From JBAZLV01 sp964586075 (GTDB lineage Bacteria > Nitrospirota > UBA9217): a stretch of DNA of 64,000 nucleotides. Of this stretch, positions 50,850 to 59,771 are shown one piece after another. The DNA is taken from assembly GCA_964586075.1 (NCBI GenBank), contig CAZPGZ010000015.1:1-64000 (forward strand), in the 5' to 3' direction. A program made the translations under genes and the position numbers. The notes under the pieces are model-generated. The model was not told the origin of the DNA and searched no databases. It saw nothing but the letters and a program-made list of their open reading frames with translations. How positions within the stretch are numbered: the first letter of the stretch is position 1; every line of letters begins with the position of its first letter.

Positions 50850-51740
50850 ATGGATTTAAACGATCTGAATTTGAACCAACTGAGAATTTTTCACACGGTG
50901 GCACGGTTGCTGAGTTTTACCGGCGCATCCAGAGAGCTGCATCTTACGCAGCCGGGAATCAGCATGCACATCAAAGAACTCGAAAAGCATTATAAAACGA
51001 GACTTTTTGACAGACTTGGCAAAAAAATCGTTCTTACGCAGGCAGGGACAATTCTATTCAAAGCAACGGAAAATATCCTCGGTCTGGTAAACGAGGCAAA
51101 AATAAAAATAGATGATTTGCAGGGCCTTACCAGCGGCACCCTGAACATCGGTGCAAGCACCACTATCGGCACCTACATTCTTCCCGAACTGCTCGTAAAA
51201 TTCAGACACGCGCATCCCAATATTGAAATAGCAATGGATATATCGTTGAGCCAGGAAGTCGTTGAGAAGGTGCTGAACAATAACATTGAAATCGGTTTTG
51301 TCGGTCATTGCGCACAGGAAAAAAAACTGCTGGTAAAACCCTTTGCAAAAGACCCGATGGTCTTGATCGTCGCGGCCAAGCATCCGTGGGCGAGACGCAG
51401 ACAACCGGTGCGCCTCCAGGATCTTTCCGACCAGCCCATTCTTCTGGCACGGCGGGGATCAGGGACGCGGGCCATCATGGAGCGTTTGTTTGCCAGACAG
51501 CAAATTTCCCCAAAAAATCTCATGGAATTAGGCACGGTGGAAGGCGTCAAAAAAGCGGTCGAAATAGACTTGGGAATCTCCATTATTTCAAAGTATGTCG
51601 TGGCACGGGAGCTGGCCGCGGGATTGCTCAAAACAGTCGCCATGAGCGACGTAGACCTCAACCGCGACCTGTACCTGCTGTACCATAAGAACCGATATTT
51701 GTCCGGTGCAGCCAGGGCTTTTCTTGCCCTGCTGCCGTAA
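50850..51740 (+). CDS. LysR-family transcriptional regulator
   Basis: The 296-residue protein has the N-terminal winged helix-turn-helix (LNQLRIFHTVARLLSFTGASRELHLTQPGIS) and a C-terminal effector domain with TLNIGASTTIGTYILPELLVKF, close to CbbR/CysL-like regulators. The upstream AT-rich leader lacks a ribosome site, so translation may begin on a nearly leaderless transcript. It stands 20 nt upstream of the nucleoside transporter gene in the same direction, an arrangement that suggests control of that gene or of itself. Confidence 0.92.
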   Translation: MDLNDLNLNQLRIFHTVARLLSFTGASRELHLTQPGISMHIKELEKHYKTRLFDRLGKKIVLTQAGTILFKATENILGLVNEAKIKIDDLQGLTSGTLNIGASTTIGTYILPELLVKFRHAHPNIEIAMDISLSQEVVEKVLNNNIEIGFVGHCAQEKKLLVKPFAKDPMVLIVAAKHPWARRRQPVRLQDLSDQPILLARRGSGTRAIMERLFARQQISPKNLMELGTVEGVKKAVEIDLGISIISKYVVARELAAGLLKTVAMSDVDLNRDLYLLYHKNRYLSGAARAFLALLP

Positions 51741-51760
51741 TCGGCGACAAGGAGCGCGTC

Positions 51761-53002
51761 ATGTTTTTTCAGGGCCTTTTCGGCATCTTACTCTTTCTCG
51801 CCATTGCCTGGCTGGTGAGCGAAAACAGGAAAAAAGTGAACGTGAAGTCGATCCTGATCGGGGTCGCCCTGCAATTCATCATTGCCGTCATTCTTCTTTT
51901 TGTTCCCTTTTTCAGAAGCATCTTTCTTTTGCTGAATAATGTGGTCCTGGTCCTGGAAGCTGCAACAAAGGCCGGAACGTCCTTTGTATTCGGCTATATA
52001 GGCGGAGGCACCCCACCGTTTCTGCTCCAGGAACCCGGCGCGAATTTCATCCTGGCGTTTCAAGCTCTTCCGCTTGTTCTGGTTATCGGTGCGCTTTCCG
52101 CGCTGCTCTTTTACTGGCGCGTTCTGCCCTATATCGTGAAAGGCTTTTCTTTCATCCTCCAGAAAACCATGAACATCGGCGGCGCGCTCGGCCTCGGTGC
52201 CTCGACCACGATTTTTCTCGGCATGGTGGAATCACCGCTTCTGATAAAGCCTTATCTTTCGAAAATGACCCGGAGTGAACTCTTCTCGCTCATGACCGTG
52301 GGCATGGCCTGCATTGCCGGGACGGTAATGATTCTGTACGCAACGTTTTTGAACGGTGTGATCCCCGATCCGCTCGGACATATTCTGGTTGCGTCCTTTA
52401 TTCACGTTGCCGCCGCCATCACCATCGCTAGGATCATGGTTCCCGAGACGGAGGAAGAAACATCAAGTAACATTGTCCCCCGGCATACGGCGACGGGCTC
52501 GATGGACGCCATTGTGAAGGGAACCATGGATGGTCTTCACCTGCTCCTGAACATCGTGGCAATGCTGCTGGTCATGGTCTCGCTCATCTATCTTGCGAAC
52601 CAGCTGACCGGACTTCTTCCGGATGTGAATGGACACCCGCTGACCCTCCAACGCATCCTCGGCTGGATCATGGCGCCCATCGTGTGGCTCTTCGGCATTC
52701 CCTGGCAGCAGGCCCAGACGGCAGGAAATCTCATGGGTACGAAAACCATTTTGAATGAACTGCTCGCATTCCTCGACCTTGCAAAGCTTCCGGCTGATGC
52801 TCTCGATGCACGCAGCAGGCTCATCATGACATACGCACTCTCCAGCTTTGCAAATTTTGGAAGCCTGGGCATTCTTATCGGCGGGCTCGGCACTCTTGCG
52901 CCTGAGCGGAGGGATGAAGTGGTGGGCCTCGGCATCAGAGCCATTGTCGCAGGCACTCTTGCTACCTGCATGACCGGAGCGGTCATCGGGATTCTTGTCT
53001 AA
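51761..53002 (+). CDS. concentrative nucleoside transporter (NupC type)
   Basis: The 413-residue membrane protein belongs to the CNT family: N-terminal helices, the gate region, the family signature GLGASTTIFLGMVESPLLIKPYL (hairpin and Glu/Ser substrate site) and the C-terminal TYALSSFANFGSLGILIGG with the conserved Phe-Ala-Asn. It takes up nucleosides with Na+ or H+. AAGGAG 7 nt before the ATG is clear. The LysR gene lies directly upstream; the nucleoside phosphorylase PpnP at 18.7 kb could act on imported substrate. Confidence 0.93.
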   Translation: MFFQGLFGILLFLAIAWLVSENRKKVNVKSILIGVALQFIIAVILLFVPFFRSIFLLLNNVVLVLEAATKAGTSFVFGYIGGGTPPFLLQEPGANFILAFQALPLVLVIGALSALLFYWRVLPYIVKGFSFILQKTMNIGGALGLGASTTIFLGMVESPLLIKPYLSKMTRSELFSLMTVGMACIAGTVMILYATFLNGVIPDPLGHILVASFIHVAAAITIARIMVPETEEETSSNIVPRHTATGSMDAIVKGTMDGLHLLLNIVAMLLVMVSLIYLANQLTGLLPDVNGHPLTLQRILGWIMAPIVWLFGIPWQQAQTAGNLMGTKTILNELLAFLDLAKLPADALDARSRLIMTYALSSFANFGSLGILIGGLGTLAPERRDEVVGLGIRAIVAGTLATCMTGAVIGILV

Positions 53003-53052
53003 ATAACCGTTCCAGAATTCACAAAAAACGAAGCGAGTACCATATCTTGGAA

Positions 53053-53079
53053 TAAAAAAGCCTTATTATTTGGGGCTTG
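53053..53079 (-). terminator. intrinsic terminator of TPR gene
   Basis: Read on the minus strand, AAGCC (53079-53075) and GGCTT (53063-53059) form a short stem followed by six T. It lies 27 nt beyond the TPR gene stop. Confidence 0.5.
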
Positions 53080-53105
53080 AATGGGTTGAACCAGTTGTAA
53101 AACCG

Positions 53106-53657
53106 CTACTTCCCAGCCATGATTTTTTTATAGCAGGATGTATTCCGAATGTTGTTAAGGTCCGGGTCCGCCTTAATATCTCCCCATTTATTAAAACCTG
53201 CGTCGAGAGATTGCTGAAGCCATTTGCATGCTTCGGTAGGATTGTTCTTAATTGAATACAGACAGGCCAGATTATAGTATGGGCTACTATATTTTCGGTT
53301 CAACTTGATTGCCTTCTTGTAATCCGCGATAGCCTGATCATATTGTTTTTTTCTCGCGTAGGCGTTGCCGCGATTATCGTAGCACATGTAATAGGTGGGG
53401 TTCAGCTTGGCTGTTTTATTATAGTCAGCGATAGCCTGATCGTATTTCCCTTTTGCCAGATAAGCATTTCCCCGGTTATAGTAAGATATGGATATATCTT
53501 TGACTTTATCAACGCCATTAATCTGCTGCGTGCAGGCTTTAATTTGCCTGTCATATTCTTGTTTATTACCGTACTCATAGCACCAGTCCGTAGCAAAACC
53601 GGCTGAAGTGAAAAAAATCACAAAAACTACTGTGAACAGCATCCGTACGCTTTTCAT
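53106..53657 (-). CDS. exported TPR-repeat protein
   Basis: The 183-residue protein has a signal peptide (cleavage near GFA) and three TPR-like repeats (about 58-160): SYYNRGNAYLAKGKYDQAIADYNK and CYDNRGNAYARKKQYDQAIADYKK are near copies of the canonical motif, and a third is more diverged. Four mature cysteines (near the N- and C-termini) could form disulfides in the periplasm. It presumably mediates protein contacts. GGGAGA precedes the ATG. It follows the next-described gene on the same strand. Confidence 0.88.
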   Translation of the reverse strand: MKSVRMLFTVVFVIFFTSAGFATDWCYEYGNKQEYDRQIKACTQQINGVDKVKDISISYYNRGNAYLAKGKYDQAIADYNKTAKLNPTYYMCYDNRGNAYARKKQYDQAIADYKKAIKLNRKYSSPYYNLACLYSIKNNPTEACKWLQQSLDAGFNKWGDIKADPDLNNIRNTSCYKKIMAGK

Positions 53658-53739
53658 GGCATCTCCCTATAGTTAAAAAGCTTTGTTTACCTGGTTCAAA
53701 TTTTTTAAAATCGGGGCTTTGATTTCTCTCGCACACAAT

Positions 53740-54846
53740 TTACCGTGCAGGCGTCAGTTGCTCCCAATGCAGATTGGAGCCGACATTCGGATTATCGCCT
53801 GCTTTGTCCGTAACATAATATTCGCCAAGATTGTTGGACCACGCATGACCGTAACCGGAAGGCAGCTCCACTTCCTTGCCCGCGCGGGAATCATAGTAAC
53901 GATCAACGCCTCTGATCTGGTCGCTGGTATTTTGCGAAATTTTATCCTGCACCTGCTGCCGCTGTTCCCAGGCGCGCATCTGGTCTTCCCTCATCTGGCT
54001 GCCCGCCTTCGCAATGATGTCTCCCATGCGTCCGATCGCCTTGATTTCCTTGATGCTCTTTTGCGCCAGCATTTCTTTCACGTTCACTACTTTTGCGTAC
54101 CATTTGGGATTGATTTTCAATGAAAAAAGCATCGTTTGGAACGTCTTCGCCCTTGAATCGAGCTTTCCCTTTTCCGCACGGAATGAAAAAACGTAATCAA
54201 TGTACCAGTAGTTTATAAAATAGCGGGGTTCCGGATATATGACAAACTGGCTGACGGCCGCGTACAACTCTTCTTCCATGCGTTTGCCCCGTTCCTGATA
54301 TCCGACTCTGACTTTGCCGCCCTGAGCAGATGATTTCAGTCCCTGGACTGAATTGCCGGCCGCCAGCCTGGAGAGCTCCGGAATATTCTTTTCTTTCAGG
54401 ATGACCAGACCGCTTACATTCTTTCTTGCCTTCGGAATAACCACCTGGGTGAATGCTGCATGCAGGTCTATCGGTTTTGCCACCAGGGAATTGAAACGCA
54501 ACGAGCCGGGCGGATTCGTTCTGAGGAACAGCTGGTTGTTGGTCCAAAAATAGGAGCGGGTCGGGAAAAGATTCATTTCTTCCGGTCCGGACGGGTTGTA
54601 AAACCGGAACCGGGACTGGGCCGGCAATGCTGGATTTTTCGACCAGGTTATTGCCCCTTCCACTCGCCATCCCTTGGGAACAAGCAGCCGGAAGGCCTCC
54701 ATGCCTGTCATGGGGTCCGTATATTTGTATGTCACGAATCTTTCCAGCGCAAGCGCGTCTTGCTGGTGATAGAGCATGACGACATTTACAAGAACCAGGA
54801 AGCCGAAAACAGCAAAAAATCGTAGTACCCTACGGAAAAAAATCAT
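53740..54846 (-). CDS. exported hypothetical protein with one membrane anchor
   Basis: From ATG 54846 (GGGGAGG 9 nt upstream) the protein has 368 residues; an open frame extends to 55056 without a site. A single N-terminal hydrophobic segment (about 5-24) acts as signal or anchor; the rest is soluble, with a charged helical stretch (about 265-310, RMGDIIAKAGSQMREDQMRAWEQRQQV) and a C-terminal domain with Trp/Tyr-rich segments (SGYGHAWSNNLGEYYVTD). Mature sequence suggests a periplasmic protein that binds or processes a secreted partner, which is speculation. The family is not recognised. Confidence 0.75.
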   Translation of the reverse strand: MIFFRRVLRFFAVFGFLVLVNVVMLYHQQDALALERFVTYKYTDPMTGMEAFRLLVPKGWRVEGAITWSKNPALPAQSRFRFYNPSGPEEMNLFPTRSYFWTNNQLFLRTNPPGSLRFNSLVAKPIDLHAAFTQVVIPKARKNVSGLVILKEKNIPELSRLAAGNSVQGLKSSAQGGKVRVGYQERGKRMEEELYAAVSQFVIYPEPRYFINYWYIDYVFSFRAEKGKLDSRAKTFQTMLFSLKINPKWYAKVVNVKEMLAQKSIKEIKAIGRMGDIIAKAGSQMREDQMRAWEQRQQVQDKISQNTSDQIRGVDRYYDSRAGKEVELPSGYGHAWSNNLGEYYVTDKAGDNPNVGSNLHWEQLTPAR

Positions 54847-54979
54847 AATGTATTGCCTCCCCTGGATACGTTTGTTATGAACAGTACTGTTACGAGTCGA
54901 GTGTAGTGTTTGTTTGATGAGCAGGTTTTTTGAAATCCGGCAAATGGTATCATATTCTTTATGGCGAGTCAAAAAAGCT

Positions 54980-55759
54980 TTATGATACCGTAAAAACGTC
55001 CGTGGCCTGATACCGGTCCGCAACATAAAGGGGTATGTTGCCGGCCAGGACTTCATGGTGGGTCCGCAGGGCGATATCGGGGTGGTTGTTCTGCTCGGAA
55101 AGATGCGCCAGGCATGCCCACTGCAGGCGCTGCGCCTTAACTGCGCGATGCAGTATTTCAGCGGCGTCTCTGTTGGAAAGATGTCCGCGGGGTCCTTCGA
55201 TACGCCGCTTCAGATAGGCAGGATAGGGTCCTGCCGCAAGCATGGCAGGATCGTAATTGCTCTCAAGAAAAACTGCGTCCAGCGATGAGACAATGCTGAT
55301 AAGATCTTTAAAAATATGTCCCAGATCAGTCAGAACACCCAAACGCTTTGCACCCGATTCAATGATGAACACCGAGCCGTCCGCGCCGTCGTGCGGCGTG
55401 GGAATGGCATGCACCTGAACATTGCCGAATCTGAGCTTGTCATTCGACCGAAAATGGCGCACATCGTGCAATTTTCCAAGGTTGCAGCGCGAGGAAGCTG
55501 CAGCAAGCGTAGCCGGTGTTGCGTAAAGGGGCAGGCCATATTTCCGCTGATACACGCCTGCGTGCCGGATGTGGTCGCCGTGGTCGTGTGAAATAATAAC
55601 AGCATCCACTTCACGGATGTTTTTCCCGTGGGCCGCAAGCCGCTCTTCAGCCTGCACCCCGGTGATCCCTGCGTCGAACAGCAGCTTCACACCGTTCGCC
55701 TCGACAAAGATGCAGTTTCCGTTGCTGCCTGACTGAAGGGAAATGGCAATCATGTTCAT
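54980..55759 (-). CDS. MBL-fold metallohydrolase (YycJ/WalJ-like)
   Basis: The 259-residue protein is a metallo-beta-lactamase-fold hydrolase: the motif SHDHGDHI holds the first metal site, and a later PHDGADGSVF, TDLGH and HLSEQNNHP supply the further ligands. Opening ISLQSGSNGNCIFVEANG is typical of YycJ/WalJ-like 5'-to-3' nuclease relatives. ATG at 55759 or 55753 could begin the protein. Its role could be nucleic-acid processing. Confidence 0.9.
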   Translation of the reverse strand: MNMIAISLQSGSNGNCIFVEANGVKLLFDAGITGVQAEERLAAHGKNIREVDAVIISHDHGDHIRHAGVYQRKYGLPLYATPATLAAASSRCNLGKLHDVRHFRSNDKLRFGNVQVHAIPTPHDGADGSVFIIESGAKRLGVLTDLGHIFKDLISIVSSLDAVFLESNYDPAMLAAGPYPAYLKRRIEGPRGHLSNRDAAEILHRAVKAQRLQWACLAHLSEQNNHPDIALRTHHEVLAGNIPLYVADRYQATDVFTVS

Positions 55760-55912
55760 ACCGGGCGTACTGTAACAGCCATTGCTGCATATGTCAACCG
55801 CGAAATCATCACCTGACGAGTGTAGTCCTCACGTTGCAGGGCATTGTGCGATACAGAAAAATATTCTTGAGGATGCTTAAGCCATCCCTTATAATAGGCA
55901 TGGTGTACACTC

Positions 55913-56635
55913 ATGCTGCAACTTGACTCGATCAGCATCGTCCTCGTGGACACAAAAACATCCGCCAACATCGGTGCAGTGGCACGATGCATGATGAACA
56001 TGGGTCTCGTGCACCTTGCGCTGGTCCGGCCGCCCGCGAATTTTTTACAGAAAGCCTCAAAACTTGCAGCCGGGTCGGACACGATTCTGGAGCAGGCAAA
56101 AATTTTCCCCTCGCTTAAGGATGCGGTGGCGGATTGCGGTCTGGTGCTCGGCACATCGCGCCATAAAGGCCGTTTAAGAAAAAATATTCTTGCGCCCCAG
56201 GATGCCGCACGTGAAATCATTTCAATCCTGCCCCGTAACAGGGTCGCTGTGGTCTTCGGAAACGAAGTAAACGGTCTGACCCGTAAGGACATCGCCTGCT
56301 GCCATGAATTAATATCCATTCCTTCGTCGGACGGATTTCCTTCGCTCAACCTTTCTCATGCGGTCATGATCATTGCGTATGAATTATTTCGGGCCGCACA
56401 AGAGCTGCACCCGCTCTCAGCCTCCGAACTTGCGACATCCGAAGCAACCGACGCATTCTATCACCAGCTGCAGAAGACCCTTCTGGACATCGGCTTTCTC
56501 GACCGCGATCAACCGGAGAGAATGATGCTTACGATACGGCAGATATTCGGAAGAGCGCGGTTGACCAAACGCGACGTCTCCGTTCTGAGAGGCATTCTTA
56601 CGGCTGTAGACGGGTTGTATCGCCGTCAAAATTAA
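55913..56635 (+). CDS. tRNA (cytidine/uridine-2'-O-)-methyltransferase TrmJ-like
   Basis: The 240-residue SPOUT enzyme has SIVLVDTKTSANIGAVARCMMNMGL at the start and the knot signatures VVFGNEVNGL and IPSSDGFPSLNLSHAVMIIAYE near residues 120-160, with a C-terminal helical extension (about 175-240). TrmJ methylates position 32 of tRNA. A GTG or weak ribosome region precedes the ATG. The adjacent MBL gene is divergent. Confidence 0.9.
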   Translation: MLQLDSISIVLVDTKTSANIGAVARCMMNMGLVHLALVRPPANFLQKASKLAAGSDTILEQAKIFPSLKDAVADCGLVLGTSRHKGRLRKNILAPQDAAREIISILPRNRVAVVFGNEVNGLTRKDIACCHELISIPSSDGFPSLNLSHAVMIIAYELFRAAQELHPLSASELATSEATDAFYHQLQKTLLDIGFLDRDQPERMMLTIRQIFGRARLTKRDVSVLRGILTAVDGLYRRQN

Positions 56636-56696
56636 GATAGCATGCAGTCAAGGTTTAGCAGGTTTTTGCGCAAATGCCGCTTTCAGGAGGGACGGT

Positions 56697-57197
56697 ATGA
56701 AAAGAATGTATCTGTTTTTTGTGTTTGCTTTTCTACTGGGGGGAATTGAGATGCTCTACTTCTATCCGCTGCTTCCCGACCGCATGGCGGTCCATTTCAG
56801 TGCAGCCGGCGCGGCGGATGGCTGGGGTCCGAAAAATCATTTTTTCATGACCATGGAAACGGTTTATGCCGTCCTGCTGCTTCTCTTCGGCGCCCTGCCG
56901 CTGCTTCTCCGGCGGCTGCCCGAGTCCCTGATAAATCTGCCGAACAAGAATTACTGGCTCGCGCCGGAACGCAAAGAACAGACCATGGACCGGTTGATGG
57001 GCCAACTCCTGTTCGTAGGGGCCATGGCCCTGCTTTTAATGGACTGCGTGCTTTACCTGAGTTTTACAGCGAATTTTTCCACTCGGCCTTTCCTGCGGCC
57101 GGAATTGCTATGGGGCATCATTGCCGTATTCTTTACGGCCAGTATTGCCTGGACTGTTTATTTGATACGAAGTTTCCGGCTGCCGAAAAACCCCTGA
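56697..57197 (+). CDS. DUF1648-domain membrane protein
   Basis: The 166-residue protein has the DUF1648 opening segment (FFVFAFLLGGIEMLYFYPLLPDRMAVHFSAAGAADGW, with the Pro-Asp-x-Met-x-x-His-Phe core) and four membrane helices (about 4-21, 51-72, 101-123 and 135-156). SdpI-like immunity proteins share this domain. AGGAGG is properly spaced from the ATG. The function is unknown. Confidence 0.82.
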   Translation: MKRMYLFFVFAFLLGGIEMLYFYPLLPDRMAVHFSAAGAADGWGPKNHFFMTMETVYAVLLLLFGALPLLLRRLPESLINLPNKNYWLAPERKEQTMDRLMGQLLFVGAMALLLMDCVLYLSFTANFSTRPFLRPELLWGIIAVFFTASIAWTVYLIRSFRLPKNP

Positions 57198-57234
57198 TTC
57201 TCAGGCATCGCTGATTTGCTGATGCCCGACGCTT

Positions 57235-58461
57235 CTAATCCGCCTGCCGCCGTAAAAACGTCGGTTTGTCCAGGTCCTCACCGTCGATACCGAGCGTTTC
57301 ATTTTTAAAATCGAATGATTCTTGTTTGCGCTTCGGCTTGTCAACGACCTTCATGAATTCCTTGAGGCTTACCGGCCGTTTTACGCGCTCCCGGATACCT
57401 TCCTCGTCAAAGCCAGTCGCTATCACGGTGACCATGACTTCCTCGCTCATCACCGGATTAATCACCGCCCCGAAAATGATGTTCGCACCGGGATCAACCT
57501 CATCCTTGATAATGGCGGAAGCTTCATTCAGTTCATAAATCCCCATGTCATTTCCGCCCGTGATATTAATCAAGACCGCGCGGGCTCCTTTGATGGAGCC
57601 GTCTTCCAGCAAGGGGCTGGCTATCGCCTTTTGCGCCGCATCCATGGCCCTGGTTTCTCCCCTGCCGATGCCGGTGCCCATCACGGACCTGCCCCGGTTG
57701 GACATCACGGTTTTGACGTCCGCAAAATCCACATTCACGTATCCCGGCACCATCACCACATCGGAAATTCCTTTGACGGCCTGGCCGAGCACGTCATCGG
57801 CAAGCTTGAAGGAGTCGAGCAGTGTCGTCCTTTTTTCCGCGAGATTCAGGAGGCGTTCATTCGGGATCACAATAAGAGCGTCCACATTCTTCTTCAATTC
57901 CGCAATGCCCTCTTCCGCCTTGTGCATCCGCGTTATTCCTTCGAAGCTGAAGGGTTTCGTGACAATACCGACGGTAAGGGCGCCTGCTTCGCGCGCGAGG
58001 TTCGCAATAATGGGAGCCGCCCCGGTGCCCGTGCCGCCGCCCATGCCCGCAGTTATAAAAACCATGTCCGCGCCGCTGACGGCGGACGTGATTTTGTCCG
58101 CGTCTTCGAGCGCAGCAGACCGTCCGATTTCAGGGTTGGCTCCGGCACCCCGGCCGCACGTAAGCCTTGACCCGATCTGCAGCTTGATCGGCGCACGTGC
58201 AAGTTCGAGCGCCTGCATATCGGTGTTCGCTATGATGAACTGCACCCCCTTGATGTTCGACTGAATCATGCTGTTCACGGCGTTGCTTCCCCCGCCTCCG
58301 ACACCGATCACTTTAATGACCGCAGGCAGTTTCTCTTCTTCGAACTGAAACATCCCTTTTGCCCTCCCTTCTTCGCGTGCCCCGCTTTCTTGAGTACCTG
58401 TATCGGAACCTTTCACAAAATCCATGATATCCTGGAACTTCATCTCTAGATTGTCATCCAT
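57235..58461 (-). CDS. ftsZ: cell division protein FtsZ
   Basis: The tubulin-like GTPase that builds the division ring. The core shows GVGGGGSNAVN, the T4 loop GGGTGTGAAP, NFDVDF-like NVDFADV and the C-terminal peptide PTFLRRQAD that binds FtsA. The 408-residue frame includes 36 residues before the usual start MFQFEEEKLP: ATG 58461 has AAAGGGA with good spacing, while ATG 58353 (the canonical start) has GGGAGG. The true start is therefore undecided; the extension is acidic and low in complexity. It ends the dcw cluster. Confidence 0.97.
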   Translation of the reverse strand: MDDNLEMKFQDIMDFVKGSDTGTQESGAREEGRAKGMFQFEEEKLPAVIKVIGVGGGGSNAVNSMIQSNIKGVQFIIANTDMQALELARAPIKLQIGSRLTCGRGAGANPEIGRSAALEDADKITSAVSGADMVFITAGMGGGTGTGAAPIIANLAREAGALTVGIVTKPFSFEGITRMHKAEEGIAELKKNVDALIVIPNERLLNLAEKRTTLLDSFKLADDVLGQAVKGISDVVMVPGYVNVDFADVKTVMSNRGRSVMGTGIGRGETRAMDAAQKAIASPLLEDGSIKGARAVLINITGGNDMGIYELNEASAIIKDEVDPGANIIFGAVINPVMSEEVMVTVIATGFDEEGIRERVKRPVSLKEFMKVVDKPKRKQESFDFKNETLGIDGEDLDKPTFLRRQAD

Positions 58462-58492
58462 GAATTTTCCCTTTCATTCCACAATTCCGGGT

Positions 58493-59713
58493 TCAGATAT
58501 ATTCCCCCAGCCACTTCCAGAATTTATTCAATGGTCCGCCGCTTTTAAATGTACGCGGTGTTTCTTCCGTGTTTTCCGCGCCCCACAAGACAAGACCAAC
58601 GCCCGTGGCATAAATGGGGCTGTTCACCACGTCCATCAATCCTCCTATGTTTCTCGGGGTGCCCCGTCTGATGGGAAGGCCGAGATACCGCTCAGCAGCG
58701 TCCTGTGCTCCCTCCATAAGAGCCGTCCCGCCCGTAAGCACGACACCCGACGCGAACATGTCTTCGAACCCGGTCTTTTTCAGCCGTTGCTGTACCATGC
58801 CGAAAAGCTCCTCAACGCGCGGCTCAATAATTTCACACAGGATCTGGCGCGAAAGAAGACGGGGAGGCCTGCCTCCCACGCTCGGGACATCCAACGTCTC
58901 TTCATGCTTGACCAGCGAGGAGAGCGCACACCCATACTTGACTTTAATTTTTTCCGCTTCTGATGCCGGTGTTCGCAGGCCGATTGCAATATCGTTCGTC
59001 AGATGGTTGCCGCCGATGGGCAATACCTCCGTATGCCAGAGGCTGCCTTCCAGGAAAAATGCTACGTCCGTTGTCCCGCCGCCGATGTCCACAACCACCA
59101 CGCCCAGTTCCTGTTCTTCGGCTGTCAACACAGCCTTGCTCGATGCGAGCGGCTGCAGGACCAGGTCATTCACGGTCAATCCGGCACGCGAGCAGCTTTT
59201 GATGATGTTCTGTATGGCGGTCACGGCACCAGTGATGATATGAACCTTCACATCAAGCCTCGTTCCCGACATGCCGAGGGGTTCCTTGATGCCGTCCTGG
59301 TCATCAATGATGAATTCCTGCGGAAGCACATGCAGAATCTGCTGGTCCATGGGGATGTTTACGGCGCGGGCCCCGTCGATAGCACGGGCGACATCGGTCG
59401 GTCCCACCTCTTTGTTCTTGATGGCCGCCACCCCACGCGAGTTAATGCCTTTAATATGACCACCCGAGATCCCCACAAAAACCGAATTGATCTCGACACC
59501 CGCCATAAGTTCGGCCTCGTGCACCGCCTTTTTTATTGATTCGACCGTGCTGTCGATGTTCACGACCACACCCTTTTTGAGGCCGTGTGAAGGGCTGATG
59601 CCGATCCCGATGATGTCGACCTGCCCGCCGTCTTTTACCATTCCCACGATGGCACAGACCTTCGTTGTTCCCAGATCCAGGCCCACAATCACATTGTCCA
59701 TTTTTTTTGCCAC
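58493..59713 (-). CDS. ftsA: cell division protein FtsA
   Basis: This actin-like ATPase ties FtsZ to the membrane. The 406-residue product shows GLDLGTTKVCAIVG, VVVDIGGGTTDVAFF, GVVLTGGTALMEG and the 1C-domain region (SVFVGISGGHIKGINSRG). The C-terminal amphipathic helix (KFWKWLGEYI) is the membrane-binding segment. It lies 31 nt before ftsZ and after ftsQ in the usual order. Confidence 0.96.
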   Translation of the reverse strand: MAKKMDNVIVGLDLGTTKVCAIVGMVKDGGQVDIIGIGISPSHGLKKGVVVNIDSTVESIKKAVHEAELMAGVEINSVFVGISGGHIKGINSRGVAAIKNKEVGPTDVARAIDGARAVNIPMDQQILHVLPQEFIIDDQDGIKEPLGMSGTRLDVKVHIITGAVTAIQNIIKSCSRAGLTVNDLVLQPLASSKAVLTAEEQELGVVVVDIGGGTTDVAFFLEGSLWHTEVLPIGGNHLTNDIAIGLRTPASEAEKIKVKYGCALSSLVKHEETLDVPSVGGRPPRLLSRQILCEIIEPRVEELFGMVQQRLKKTGFEDMFASGVVLTGGTALMEGAQDAAERYLGLPIRRGTPRNIGGLMDVVNSPIYATGVGLVLWGAENTEETPRTFKSGGPLNKFWKWLGEYI

Positions 59714-59771
59714 AACACACCCCCGTTAGGAAACCTCTTCCGGCAAAGAGAGCCGGACTGAGAATGGCTCA

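Noticed and set aside
57545..58264. 239-codon open frame opposite ftsZ
   Set aside because: The ftsZ reading is certain, and the opposite frame is a composition shadow rich in Ser and Pro.
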